Assembly (NCBI RefSeq): GCF_019511665.1
Contig: NZ_JAEUAW010000004.1
Span: 186,001 to 250,000 of the forward strand
From: Microbacterium jejuense
GTDB lineage: Bacteria > Actinomycetota > Actinomycetes > Actinomycetales > Microbacteriaceae
Reading direction: 5' to 3'
Length of the DNA: 64,000 nucleotides
In this document: piece after piece, positions 10,028-18,219 of the stretch
Layout: the number at the start of each line of letters is the position of its first letter
Numbering within the stretch: position 1 is the first letter of the stretch
The notes under the pieces: model-generated
Told to the model about the DNA's origin: nothing
The model's database searches: none
Seen by the model: the letters and a program-made list of their open reading frames with translations, nothing else
Translations under genes and position numbers: made by a program

Positions 10028-10242
10028 CGAACCGATATCGACCGCTCGCAAAGCGGCGGACTCGCGTAATAAGTGCGCCCCGCCGCCGTCTCTCAGTCGG
10101 GGATATGCCGGAGCCCCGGTCCGGCGTCCCCGGCCGCGGGTCCCGAGCCTGCGGCTACCGGGGGAGCCGGCATCTCGCGTCGGCCCCCCGGTCATCGGGA
10201 TCGCGACGAGCGCGCCTGTGCCGTGCCCCTGCCGGGCGGCCG
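10028..10242. other. Gene-free gap after the GH1 gene
   Basis: 215 bases between the convergent GH1 and methyltransferase genes. I see only a weak 5-bp hairpin (CCGCT 10042-10046 with AGCGG 10052-10056) and no clear terminator. A reading frame at 10073-10294 on the plus strand has no recognisable features and is not called. Confidence 0.5.
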
Positions 10243-11352
10243 TCAGCGACGCGTCGAGGCCGTGACCGTGAACTTGGCGTTGCGCGCGACCTGACGCGTC
10301 GGACCGACCAGCCGTTCGAGTGCGGGCCGGTAGCGCAGACCGGAGTTCCACACCGTCCACAGCTCGCCGCCGGGGCGCAGCACCCGGGCGGCGTCGGCGA
10401 ACATGCGCGGCGCGATGCCCTCGTGCACGGCAGAGCCGGAATGGAACGGGGGATTGAGCGCGATGAACGCCGCGGTCGCATCGGGCTGCGACGCCAGCAT
10501 GTCGTCACGGACGACGTCGACGCGGTCGCCGACACCGTTGGCCTGAGCGGTGGCGCGCGCGGACGCGACGGCTACCGCCGACTGGTCGCACGCGATGACC
10601 TCGAGCGAGGGATGCCGCAGGGCCAGGGTCGTCGCGATGACTCCCGTCCCGCACGCGAGGTCGATGACGGTGCCGCCGGCAGGCGCCGTCTCGGGCAGGT
10701 GCGCGATGAGCAGCCGTGTGCCGATGTCGACGGACGCACCGGCGAACGCGCCGCCGAACGCGCACACGACGAGACCGTCATGGGTCTCGCGCGACGGGAC
10801 CGGATCGCGACCGTCGCCGGGCTCACGGGCGACGAGGACGCGCGACTTCTGCCGGGCGAGGGAGACGTCCAGGCGCGCGAAGTCGGCTCGCAGCACGTCG
10901 TTCATCGCGAGGGTCATGTGCTTGAGCCGGCCGCCTGCGTACACGACGACGTCGCGTGCGGCGTGCGCGGCGATCAGCCCGGCGATGTCGCGCAGCGCGT
11001 CGAGCGAGCGCGGCAGCCGCAGCAGCACGACCTCGGCCCCGCGCACCAGCTCGGCGTCGAGGGCGCCCGACGTGAAGGCATCCCCCAGTCCGCAGGCGTC
11101 GGCGTTCGCTGCGAGGGCGCGCTCGCCGGTGAGCGGATCCTGGTGGACGCGGATGCCGCGGGCTCCGTCGGCGGCGGCGCCCAGCGTGAGGGCGCCGTAC
11201 GCATCGCCGATGACGACCAGACCGCCGGGTGCGACGCCGGAGCGCGCGGCGGCGGACTCGTCGAGGATCAGCCGGTCGGCGGCATCCACCGCGACGAGGC
11301 CCGGCGCTTCGACATCGGGCCGGCGGCGCAGGCCGTCGAGCGAGAACGTCAC
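10243..11352 (-). CDS. Class I SAM-dependent methyltransferase, RsmC/RlmG-type (rRNA guanine N2) family
   Basis: About 369 residues. The N-terminal half is a degenerate methyltransferase-like domain. The C-terminal half holds the SAM motif VIDLACGTGVIA and the catalytic NPPFH motif that marks 16S/23S rRNA guanine-N2 methyltransferases of the RsmC/RlmG group. I placed the start at GTG 11352 because homologues typically begin near this VTFSLDGLRRRPDVEAP sequence and a TACCGT -10-like hexamer sits six bases upstream. ATG 11376 is an in-frame alternative adding eight residues. Which rRNA base it modifies cannot be told. Confidence 0.85.
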   Translation of the reverse strand: MTFSLDGLRRRPDVEAPGLVAVDAADRLILDESAAARSGVAPGGLVVIGDAYGALTLGAAADGARGIRVHQDPLTGERALAANADACGLGDAFTSGALDAELVRGAEVVLLRLPRSLDALRDIAGLIAAHAARDVVVYAGGRLKHMTLAMNDVLRADFARLDVSLARQKSRVLVAREPGDGRDPVPSRETHDGLVVCAFGGAFAGASVDIGTRLLIAHLPETAPAGGTVIDLACGTGVIATTLALRHPSLEVIACDQSAVAVASARATAQANGVGDRVDVVRDDMLASQPDATAAFIALNPPFHSGSAVHEGIAPRMFADAARVLRPGGELWTVWNSGLRYRPALERLVGPTRQVARNAKFTVTASTRR

Positions 11353-11358
11353 CGTCCC

Positions 11359-11376
11359 ACGGTAGCGGGCTAGCAT
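11359..11376. promoter_or_regulatory. Back-to-back -10 elements of a divergent leaderless pair
   Basis: TACCGT on the minus strand (11364-11359) lies six bases before GTG 11352. TAGCAT on the plus strand (11371-11376) lies seven bases before GTG 11384. The spacing predicts that both transcripts start at or next to the start codon. The two -35 regions would each fall over the other gene's start, so the two promoters should exclude one another. Confidence 0.5.
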
Positions 11377-11383
11377 TTACCCC

Positions 11384-11800
11384 GTGTCGTCGGAGCGTCC
11401 TTTCAGCCCTGTCATCTCGCTGCTCACGGTGGCGAGCGTGTGGGACGCCCACCTCGGCGCCCAGCTGCGCGACCTCGGGCTCACGACGCGCAAGTACGGC
11501 CTGCTGGCGCACATCCGATCGACGCCGGGCATCTCGTTCAGCGAGCTCGCCCGACGTTCGCAGGTGACGGTGCAGTCCGCGCACACCGCCGTGCAGTCGC
11601 TCGTCGCGGACGGGCTCGTCGCGGACGCGACGGCGCATGCGGGCGCGGCATCGGATCTGCGGGTCACCGACCGCGGCGGCGAGGTGCTGCTGGCCGCGGA
11701 GCAGCGGCTGGCGGCGCTGGACGCGGACCTCGCGAGCGGCGCCCCCGACCTCGCCGCGGCGCTCAAGGGGCTGCACGAAGAGCCCTTCGGTCTCAGCTGA
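11384..11800 (+). CDS. MarR-family winged-helix regulator
   Basis: A 138-residue single-domain DNA-binding protein. Residues 25-95 form the winged helix, with the recognition helix region SELARRSQVTVQSAHTAVQSLVADGLVADA and the wing AASDLRVTDRGGEVL. These fit MarR/multiple antibiotic resistance regulators. GTG 11384 appears leaderless. The downstream membrane protein gene is preceded by two palindromic operators that this protein may bind (inference). Ligand unknown. Confidence 0.8.
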   Translation: MSSERPFSPVISLLTVASVWDAHLGAQLRDLGLTTRKYGLLAHIRSTPGISFSELARRSQVTVQSAHTAVQSLVADGLVADATAHAGAASDLRVTDRGGEVLLAAEQRLAALDADLASGAPDLAAALKGLHEEPFGLS

Positions 11801-11802
11801 CC

Positions 11803-11837
11803 TTCAGCGGGCCTGAAGCGCTTTCAGTTAGGCTGAA
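11803..11837 (+). promoter_or_regulatory. Tandem TTCAG-N5-CTGAA operators over a leaderless promoter
   Basis: Two copies of the inverted repeat TTCAG-N5-CTGAA at 11803-11817 and 11823-11837 are 20 bp apart, so on the same face of the helix. The second copy covers the -10 hexamer TAGGCT (11829-11834), which is six bases before GTG 11841. A bound regulator would block transcription of the DUF3817 gene. The MarR protein encoded just upstream is the obvious candidate but this is not shown. Confidence 0.55.
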
Positions 11838-11840
11838 GGT

Positions 11841-12305
11841 GTGTTCCGAAATCCTCACACCCTCTTCCGCGCGCTCGCGATCGCCGAGGCGATCTCGTGG
11901 ACGCTCCTCATCGCCGGCCTGATCCTCCGCGCGACGACCGGCTGGGCGCCCGGCGTCACGATCGGCGGCGGCATCCACGGCTTCATCTTCTTGTCGTACG
12001 GCGCGACGGTGATCCTCGTCGCCCTGAACAACCGGTGGCGTGCGTCGCCGACCCTCGTCGCCCTCGTCAGCGCGGTCGTGCCGTATGCGACCATCCCGGC
12101 CGAGATCTGGCTGCAGCGCACCGGGCGCCTCGCGGGAGCCTGGCGGCTCGAGGCGACCGACGACCCTCGCGATGGGCGCTGGTACGACCGGCTGATGCGC
12201 TGGTTCCTGCGCCGCCCGTGGGTGCTCGGCGCGCTCATCGCGCTTGCCGTCGTGGTGCTGTTCGTCGTGCTGCTGCTCATCGGGCCGCCGGGCGGACGCG
12301 ACTGA
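11841..12305 (+). CDS. DUF3817-family membrane protein
   Basis: A 154-residue integral membrane protein. Three hydrophobic segments are seen around residues 12-32, 38-62 and 68-85, with the DUF3817-like signature EAISWTLLIAGLILR and GGGIHGFIFLSYGA. A further helix lies at about 128-148, after a charged stretch. The function of the family is unknown. GTG 11841 appears leaderless. Its placement after a MarR gene suggests regulation by that protein. Confidence 0.8.
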   Translation: MFRNPHTLFRALAIAEAISWTLLIAGLILRATTGWAPGVTIGGGIHGFIFLSYGATVILVALNNRWRASPTLVALVSAVVPYATIPAEIWLQRTGRLAGAWRLEATDDPRDGRWYDRLMRWFLRRPWVLGALIALAVVVLFVVLLLIGPPGGRD

Positions 12306-12320
12306 CGGACGATCGGCGAG

Positions 12321-12352
12321 GCCGGCACCTCTCGTTCGCGAGAGGATGCCGG
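12321..12352. terminator. Hairpin terminator between convergent genes
   Basis: GCCGGCA-CCTCTCG pairs with CGAGAGG-A-TGCCGGC across a TTCG-type loop, with one bulged T. It lies between the DUF3817 gene and the convergent VOC gene, so it may act in both directions. Confidence 0.7.
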
Positions 12353-12362
12353 CCGTCGTCGT

Positions 12363-12731
12363 TCAGCGGGGCGGAAGCTGCTGGAGCGTCCAGGTGTTGC
12401 CGTCGGGGTCGTCGAACTGCACGAACCGGCCCCAGGCCTGCTCGTCGACGCCCCGCGCCGGGACGTCGACGCTGCGCAGGTGCGCGAGCGCCTCGTCGGC
12501 GTCGGGAACCACGAGCTGGACCGTCTTCTGGCGGCCGGGCTCCAGGTCGATGCCGAGCCCCGTGCCGAACGCGATGGAGCACGCCGAGCCGGGCGGCGTC
12601 ACCTGCACGAAGCGGAGGCCTTCGAAGGGGGTCTGGTCGTGGTCGACGTTCCAGCCGATCCGCTCGTAGAAGTCCTTGGCGCGGTCGACGTCGGTGACCG
12701 GCACGAAGATGAGCTCGATCTTCCAGTCCAT
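12363..12731 (-). CDS. VOC-family (glyoxalase/bleomycin-resistance fold) protein
   Basis: A 122-residue protein made of two beta-alpha-beta-beta-beta modules. It opens with IELIFVPVTDVDRAKDFYERIGW and ends with GRFVQFDDPDGNTWTLQQLPPR, where the conserved aspartate/glutamate positions of the VOC metal site would be. Small proteins of this kind act as dioxygenases, isomerases or binding proteins, and the substrate cannot be told. GAGG lies five bases before ATG 12731. Confidence 0.85.
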   Translation of the reverse strand: MDWKIELIFVPVTDVDRAKDFYERIGWNVDHDQTPFEGLRFVQVTPPGSACSIAFGTGLGIDLEPGRQKTVQLVVPDADEALAHLRSVDVPARGVDEQAWGRFVQFDDPDGNTWTLQQLPPR

Positions 12732-12854
12732 GGGTTCCTCTTCTCTGCGCTGATGCGGTTCCCCTCGCGAGCGACGCTACGCCGGGGCGCCGACATCCGC
12801 GGGCCTCCGATTGTTTCGCGGACGCGGGAATAGCTGGTCGCCCCTCCTGTTGAA

Positions 12855-12903
12855 CTTGACATCCCGTGTGTCAAGTTCGAAACTTGATGCCTGTTCACTC
12901 AAG
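12855..12903 (+). promoter_or_regulatory. Two HAIR-like (HspR) operators with a sigma-70-type promoter
   Basis: CTTGACA-N7-TGTCAAG (12855-12875) and CTTGATG-N7-ACTCAAG (12883-12903) both keep the arm lengths and exact 7-base spacer of the HspR operator CTTGAGT-N7-ACTCAAG. They are 28 bp apart. TTGACA at 12856-12861 and GAAACT at 12879-12884, 17 bases apart, form a promoter that both operators cover. HspR-DnaK repression that lifts on heat shock is the expected control; hspR is not in the window. Confidence 0.8.
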
Positions 12904-12919
12904 TTTCAGGAGAGACGGA

Positions 12920-15475
12920 ATGCCCGAAGACTTCACCTCCCCGTCCGGAGACGGCAGCGCGTTCGACGACTTCCTGGCGCGTTACCTCGCCGGCGAGCGC
13001 GCCCGCGCGGAGCGCTCGATCGACCTCAGCCGCTTCCTCGGCGCACGCACGCAGGAGCTGCTGCAGCGCGCCGGCAAGTACGCGCTCGACCGCGGTCAGC
13101 GCGAGCTCGACGCGCTGCACGTGCTGCGCATCCTGGCCGCCGAGGCGCCCGCCCGCGAGGCGATCCGCGGCATCGGGGCCGACCCCGACGCGATCGTCCG
13201 GGCCACCGAAGAGCGCCTGCCCGCGGCATCCACTCCCGCCGACGTCGACGGCGCCGTGATCACGCCCTCCGTGCAGCGCGCGCTGTTCCACTCGTTCCAG
13301 GTCGCGCGCTCGTCGGGATCGACGTACGTCGATCCCGAGCACCTCTTCTTCGCCCTCGTGCTCGCGCAGGACACCCCCGCCGGTCAGGTGCTGGCACGTG
13401 CCGGCGTCACGGCCGAGGCGCTGACGCAGGGCGCGCGCGAGACGGTCGCGCCGTCGGGTGCGCCCGCGCCGGACGGAGAGGGGGATGCCGCGGCATCCGC
13501 TTCTCCGATGCTCGACACCTACGGCACCGACCTCACCGCCCGCGCGGCCGCCGGTGAGCTGGATCCCGTGATCGGCCGTGCCGACGAGATCGAGCAGACC
13601 ATCGAGATCCTGAGCCGCCGCACCAAGAACAACCCGGTGCTGGTCGGCGAGGCCGGTGTCGGCAAGACCGCGATCGTCGAGGGCCTCGCGCAGGCGATCG
13701 TCGACGGCGCGGTGCCCGAGCAGCTGATCGGCAAGCGCGTCGTGGCGCTCGACCTCCCGGCGATGCTCGCCGGCACGCGGTACCGCGGCGACTTCGAGGA
13801 GCGGCTCACCAAAACGATGGACGAGATCTCGGCCCGCAAGGGCGAGCTCATCGTCTTCATCGACGAGGTGCACACCGTGGTCGGCGCCGGTGGCGCGGGC
13901 GACGGCGGCATGGACGCGGGCAACATCCTCAAGCCCCGCCTCGCGCGCGGCGAGCTGCACCTCGTGGGTGCGACCACGCTCAAGGAGTACCGCGTCATCG
14001 AGAAGGACCCGGCACTGGAGCGCCGCTTCCAGCCGGTACGCGTCGGCGAGCCCTCGATCGAGGACGCCGTGCTGATCCTGCGCGGCCTCAAGCCGGCGTA
14101 CGAGGAGCACCACGGCATCGTCTACACGGACGAGGCGCTGCGCGCCGCCGTCGAGCTGAGCGACCGCTACCTCACGGAGCGCGTGCTGCCCGACAAGGCG
14201 ATCGACCTCATCGACCAGGCCGGGGCGCGGCTGCGGCTGCGCCTGGGCTCGAAGGTCGACGTGAGCGCCCTCGTGGAGCGCCTCGCGACCCTGGAGGCCG
14301 ACAAGAACGCGGCGGTCTCGGCCGAGCACTACGAAGAGGCGTCGCAGATCCGCGACCAGATCGCCGAGGTGCAGGAGCGCCTGGAGCGGGCCACCGCCTC
14401 CGGCGCGGCGACGACGACCGCAGCGATCGTGGACGAGCCCGAGATCGCGGCCGTGATCAGCCGGGCCACCGGCATCCCGGTCAACCGCCTCACCGAGACC
14501 GAGCGCGAGCGTCTCGCCTCGCTCGAGGACGAGCTGCACGATCGCGTCATCGGGCAGGACGACGCCGTGACGGCGGTCGCCAAGGCCGTGCGCCGCAACC
14601 GCACCGGCATGGGCGACGCGCGCCGGCCGGTCGGATCGTTCCTGTTCCTCGGACCGACCGGCGTCGGCAAGACCGAGCTGGCGAAGGCCCTGGCGGCCTC
14701 GCTGTTCGACGACGAAGGGGCCGTGATCCGCTTCGACATGAGCGAGTTCGGCGAGCGGCACACGGTGTCGCGCCTCGTCGGCGCCCCTCCCGGATACGTC
14801 GGCTACGACGAGGCCGGGCAGCTCACTGAGCGCGTGCGGCGCAACCCGTACTCGATCGTGCTGTTCGACGAGATCGAGAAGGCCCACCCCGACGTGTTCA
14901 ACCTGCTGCTGCAGGTGCTCGACGACGGTCGCCTGACCGACGGGCAGGGTCGCACGGTCGACTTCCGCAACACGGTCGTCGTCATGACCTCGAACCTCGG
15001 CTCGGAGTTCCTCGCCTCGCGCGGCGGCGCCATCGGCTTCCTCGCCGACGGCGGCGGTGCGACCGGCTTCGGCTCCGAGAAGGACCTCCGCGACCGCGTG
15101 TTCGCGAAGCTGCGTGAGGCGATGCGGCCCGAGTTCCTCAACCGCATCGACGAGATCGTGCTGTTCCGCAAGCTCGAGAAGCCGCAGCTGCAGTCGATCG
15201 TCCGGCTGCTGCTGGGCGCCTCGGACGCCCGCCTCGCCAAGCGCGACGTCGGCCTGGCCGTCACGGACGAGGCCGTGGCGTGGCTGGCCGACAACGGGTA
15301 CGAGCCCGAGTACGGCGCCCGGCCGCTGCGCCGCCTGATCCAGCGCGAGGTCGACGACCGCATCGCGGACCTGTTCGTGACGGGTGCGCTGGTCGACGGC
15401 GGGAATGTGACGGTGGATGCCACGGCCGACGGCCTCACGGTGCACGCCGCCGCCCCGTTCGCAGCCGCGGCCTGA
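12920..15475 (+). CDS. ClpC-like Clp/Hsp100 AAA+ ATPase
   Basis: An 851-residue two-domain AAA+ unfoldase. An N-terminal Clp-N-like repeat region (about 15-165) is rather divergent. The first AAA+ domain has Walker A GEAGVGKT (243-250) and Walker [10 protein letters not shown] short middle segment ([17 protein letters not shown]) resembles the UVR-type middle domain of ClpC rather than the long ClpB coil. The second AAA+ domain has GPTGVGKT (578-585) and [14 protein letters not shown]. It most likely unfolds damaged proteins, with or without ClpP. AGGAG precedes ATG 12920. The HAIR operators suggest a stress-induced paralogue beside a housekeeping ClpC elsewhere. Confidence 0.9.
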   Translation: MPEDFTSPSGDGSAFDDFLARYLAGERARAERSIDLSRFLGARTQELLQRAGKYALDRGQRELDALHVLRILAAEAPAREAIRGIGADPDAIVRATEERLPAASTPADVDGAVITPSVQRALFHSFQVARSSGSTYVDPEHLFFALVLAQDTPAGQVLARAGVTAEALTQGARETVAPSGAPAPDGEGDAAASASPMLDTYGTDLTARAAAGELDPVIGRADEIEQTIEILSRRTKNNPVLVGEAGVGKTAIVEGLAQAIVDGAVPEQLIGKRVVALDLPAMLAGTRYRGDFEERLTKTMDEISARKGELIVFIDEVHTVVGAGGAGDGGMDAGNILKPRLARGELHLVGATTLKEYRVIEKDPALERRFQPVRVGEPSIEDAVLILRGLKPAYEEHHGIVYTDEALRAAVELSDRYLTERVLPDKAIDLIDQAGARLRLRLGSKVDVSALVERLATLEADKNAAVSAEHYEEASQIRDQIAEVQERLERATASGAATTTAAIVDEPEIAAVISRATGIPVNRLTETERERLASLEDELHDRVIGQDDAVTAVAKAVRRNRTGMGDARRPVGSFLFLGPTGVGKTELAKALAASLFDDEGAVIRFDMSEFGERHTVSRLVGAPPGYVGYDEAGQLTERVRRNPYSIVLFDEIEKAHPDVFNLLLQVLDDGRLTDGQGRTVDFRNTVVVMTSNLGSEFLASRGGAIGFLADGGGATGFGSEKDLRDRVFAKLREAMRPEFLNRIDEIVLFRKLEKPQLQSIVRLLLGASDARLAKRDVGLAVTDEAVAWLADNGYEPEYGARPLRRLIQREVDDRIADLFVTGALVDGGNVTVDATADGLTVHAAAPFAAAA

Positions 15476-15478
15476 CCC

Positions 15479-15520
15479 GCAGCCGACACCCGCGACGCCC
15501 GCGTCGCGGGTGTCGGCTGC
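15479..15520 (+). terminator. Strong hairpin terminator after the Clp gene
   Basis: A perfect 20-bp inverted repeat (15479-15498 with 15501-15520) separated by only CC, directly after the stop codon. A T-run is absent. It separates the Clp gene from the next operon. Confidence 0.8.
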
Positions 15521-15538
15521 TCCTGCCAGAGTGGGTGC

Positions 15539-16414
15539 ATGACCCGCATCGGTGCGATCTTCAATCCGTACACCCACGCCCCGGACGAGTTCCGGGACGC
15601 CGTGCTCGCGGCGGAGTCCGCAGGCGTCCCCGAACTGTGGATCTGGGAGGACTGCTTCCGGCAGTCGGCCTTCGCCACCGCGGGCGCCGCGCTGGCCTGG
15701 ACCGAGAACCTGAGGATCGGCATCGGCATCGCCCCCATGCCGCTGCGCAACGTCGCCGCCACGGCGATGGAGATCGCGACGCTCGACCGGCTCTTCCCCG
15801 GCCGCATCCTGCCGGGTGTCGGCCACGGCGTGCTGGAGTGGATGGGGCAGGCCGGCGCGCGCGTCGCGTCGCCGTTGACCCTCATGCGCGAGTACGTTCC
15901 GGCGCTGCGCTCGCTGCTCGCCGGAGAGCCGGTCAGCTCCGCCGGCCGCTTCGTCACGCTCGACGGCGTGCGGCTGGAGTACCCGCCTGCCGCGCCCTCG
16001 CGCGTGTACGCCGCCGCCGAGGGGCCCAAGACGCTGCGCGTGAGCGGCGAGGTCGCCGACGGCACGGTGCTCGACAGCGGTCACACCGCCGCGGAGTACG
16101 AGAGCGCCATCGCCGCCATCCGCGATGCGCGCACGCAGGCGGGCCGCGGTGGGGGTCACGACGTCGTCGCGTACGTCGTCACCGCCTTCGGCGCGGACGC
16201 GGAGGCCCGCGCCATCGCCGACGTGGGCGACAAGTCCGATCCCGCCGAACGAGCGCTGTGGGGCGATCCCGCACAGGTGGCGGCCGGCGCCCGGCGCTTC
16301 TTCGACGCCGGTGTGGACGACGTCGTGCTGCTGCCGGCCTCGCGGGGCGACATCGCCGAGTTCTACCGCGCGTCCGGCGAGGTCGCCCGCCTCGTGGCAG
16401 GAGCCGCCGGATGA
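15539..16414 (+). CDS. LLM-class (luciferase-like) flavin/F420-dependent oxidoreductase
   Basis: A 291-residue TIM-barrel protein of the bacterial luciferase-like superfamily. Recognisable blocks are AAESAGVPELWIWEDCF, GIGIAPMPLRNVAATAMEIATLDRLFPGR and GVGHGVLEWM near residue 100, and SRVYAAAEGPKTLRVSGEVADG after residue 150. The cofactor (F420H2 or FMN) and substrate cannot be read from sequence. A CAGAGT -10-like hexamer is six bases before ATG 15539, so the transcript may be leaderless. It is the first of five tightly packed genes. Confidence 0.88.
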   Translation: MTRIGAIFNPYTHAPDEFRDAVLAAESAGVPELWIWEDCFRQSAFATAGAALAWTENLRIGIGIAPMPLRNVAATAMEIATLDRLFPGRILPGVGHGVLEWMGQAGARVASPLTLMREYVPALRSLLAGEPVSSAGRFVTLDGVRLEYPPAAPSRVYAAAEGPKTLRVSGEVADGTVLDSGHTAAEYESAIAAIRDARTQAGRGGGHDVVAYVVTAFGADAEARAIADVGDKSDPAERALWGDPAQVAAGARRFFDAGVDDVVLLPASRGDIAEFYRASGEVARLVAGAAG

Positions 16415-17178
16415 CCGCGCGGGTCTCACTGGGCATCGCGGCCGCCGCGGGGCCGGAGCTGGCGGCGCGCATCGCGCCGGCCGCCGAGGCCGCGGGCCTG
16501 CATGCGCTGTGGGTCAACGACACGCCCGGGCACGATGCGCTGGCGGTGCTCGCCGCCGCCGCGGCCGCGACCGAGCGGCTCATGCTCGCGACGGGGGTGC
16601 TGCCGGTCGACCGGCGGTCGCCCGGCGAGATCGCCGAGGCCGCCGCCTCGCTGCCCGCCGATCGGCTGGTGCTCGGGATCGGCTCGGGCCAGCTGCGGCA
16701 CGGTGCCGTGGAGCGGGTGAGGGATGCCGCCGCCGAGCTGCGACGGCTCACCTCGGCCCGCGTGGTCGTCGGCGCGCTGGGGCCGAGGATGCGGCGCGAA
16801 GGCGCTGCTGCGGCCGACGGGCTCCTGCTCAGCTGGCTCACCCCGCAGGCCGCGGCGGAGCAGGCGGCGCAGGCGCGCGCCCTGGCGCCGTCGACCCGCG
16901 TCTCGCTCTACGTGCGCACGGCGGTCGACGAGGCGGCACGCGCCGCGCTGGCCGAGGAGGCGGCGCGTTACGCCGGGTATCCGGCATATGCCGCGAACTT
17001 CGCGCGGCTCGGATTCGACGCCGCGCAGACGGTGATCGCGCCCGAGGAGCTGCGCGACCGCATCGCCGCCTACCGGACGGGAGTCGACGAAGTGGTGCTG
17101 CGTGCGATCACGCCCTCGGGCGACGCCGATGACCATCTGCGCTTCATCGACGCCGTGCGAGAAGCCGTCGCGCGATGA
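16411..17178 (+). CDS. Short LLM-class oxidoreductase-like protein
   Basis: A 255-residue luciferase-like protein, shorter than its upstream neighbour. It keeps GLHALWVNDTPGHDALAVLAAAAAATERLMLATGVLPV and LVLGIGSGQ blocks but lacks part of the usual insertion segments. The start ATG overlaps the preceding stop (ATGA), implying translational coupling. It could be a partner of, or degenerate paralogue of, the upstream enzyme. Function unknown. Confidence 0.8.
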   Translation: MTARVSLGIAAAAGPELAARIAPAAEAAGLHALWVNDTPGHDALAVLAAAAAATERLMLATGVLPVDRRSPGEIAEAAASLPADRLVLGIGSGQLRHGAVERVRDAAAELRRLTSARVVVGALGPRMRREGAAAADGLLLSWLTPQAAAEQAAQARALAPSTRVSLYVRTAVDEAARAALAEEAARYAGYPAYAANFARLGFDAAQTVIAPEELRDRIAAYRTGVDEVVLRAITPSGDADDHLRFIDAVREAVAR

Positions 17179-18188
17179 GTGACGATCGTCGTCCTGTCGC
17201 CGTCGTCGCGGGCGCATCGGGATTCGTCGGGAGGGCGCTGACGGCCGCCCTCGCCGCTGACGGCTGCGACGTGCGCACCATCGGGCGCGCGGGCGCCGAC
17301 GTCGCGTGGACCGACGCCGACGGCATCCGGGATCTCGTCGACGGATCGGCGATCGTCGTGAACCTGGCCGGCCGATCGGTGAACTGCCGTTACACCGACG
17401 AGAACCGCGACGAGATCCTGCGGTCGCGCGTCGACACCACCCGGGCCCTCCGTCGGGCCCTCCGTGAGGCCATCGCCCGCGCCGAGGCGCCGCCGCCGCT
17501 GTGGCTCAACGCCGGCACGGCGACGATCTACCGCTACGCGCTCGACCGCCCGCAGACCGAGTCCCGGGGCGAACTCGGCAGCGGCTTCTCGGTCGACGTG
17601 GCGCGCACGTGGGAGGACGAGTTCTTCTCGGGGGACCTCGCGGGCACGCGGCGCGTCGTGCTGCGGATGGCGATCGTCCTCGGCGACGGCCCCGCGACCC
17701 GCACCCTCGTGCGGCTCGCCCGCGCAGGGCTGGGCGGAGCGCAGCACGACGGCTGGTGGTTCCCCCATCGGCGCTACCGCGGCATCGGCCCGCACCCGAG
17801 CGGCGACGGCCCGCCGCCGTGGCACCGCTCGCGCGGTCGTCAGCGCTTCAGCTGGATCCACATCGACGACGTCGTGGGCGCCGTGCGCTTCGTCCGCGAC
17901 CACCCCGGAATCGCCGGTCCGGTGAACCTCGCGGCGCCGGGTGCATCCGACAACCGCGAGCTGATGGCGACCCTCCGACGGGTCGTCCGGGTGCCGGTCG
18001 GGCTGCCGGCGTGGCGGTTCATGCTCGAGCCGGCGATGTGGGCGCTGCGGACCGAGCCCGAATTGGTGCTCAAGAGCAGGTGGGTCTTCCCCGAGACGCT
18101 GGTGTCTGCCGGGTACGTCTTCGAGCATCCCACGCTCGAGCCGGCGCTGCGCGACGTGGTCTCGAAGCTCGGCCGGGCGACGACCTGA
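17175..18188 (+). CDS. NAD(P)-binding epimerase of the TIGR01777 type (SDR, DUF1731 C-terminus)
   Basis: A 337-residue extended-type short-chain dehydrogenase. The Rossmann motif GASGFVGRAL is at residues 13-22 and NLAGRSVNCRYT at about 63-74. The C-terminal module includes LKSRWVFPETLVSAGYVFEHPTLEPAL, the hallmark of the DUF1731 domain. Family members are linked to cell division inhibition or sugar-nucleotide chemistry, but activity is unproven. It overlaps the preceding gene by ATGA. Confidence 0.85.
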   Translation: MSDDRRPVAVVAGASGFVGRALTAALAADGCDVRTIGRAGADVAWTDADGIRDLVDGSAIVVNLAGRSVNCRYTDENRDEILRSRVDTTRALRRALREAIARAEAPPPLWLNAGTATIYRYALDRPQTESRGELGSGFSVDVARTWEDEFFSGDLAGTRRVVLRMAIVLGDGPATRTLVRLARAGLGGAQHDGWWFPHRRYRGIGPHPSGDGPPPWHRSRGRQRFSWIHIDDVVGAVRFVRDHPGIAGPVNLAAPGASDNRELMATLRRVVRVPVGLPAWRFMLEPAMWALRTEPELVLKSRWVFPETLVSAGYVFEHPTLEPALRDVVSKLGRATT

Positions 18189-18219
18189 AGGTGTCGGTGC
18201 CGGGTGCGAGAATGCGATC

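Noticed and set aside
10073..10294. Small plus-strand frame after the GH1 gene
   Set aside because: Overlaps the methyltransferase 3' end, low-complexity translation, no start signal.
12899..16429. Very long open frame on the minus strand opposite the Clp gene (1176 codons)
   Set aside because: It mirrors a clearly coding AAA+ gene in a GC-rich genome, has low-complexity Arg/Gly/Ala-rich translation and no family motif. It is a shadow frame.
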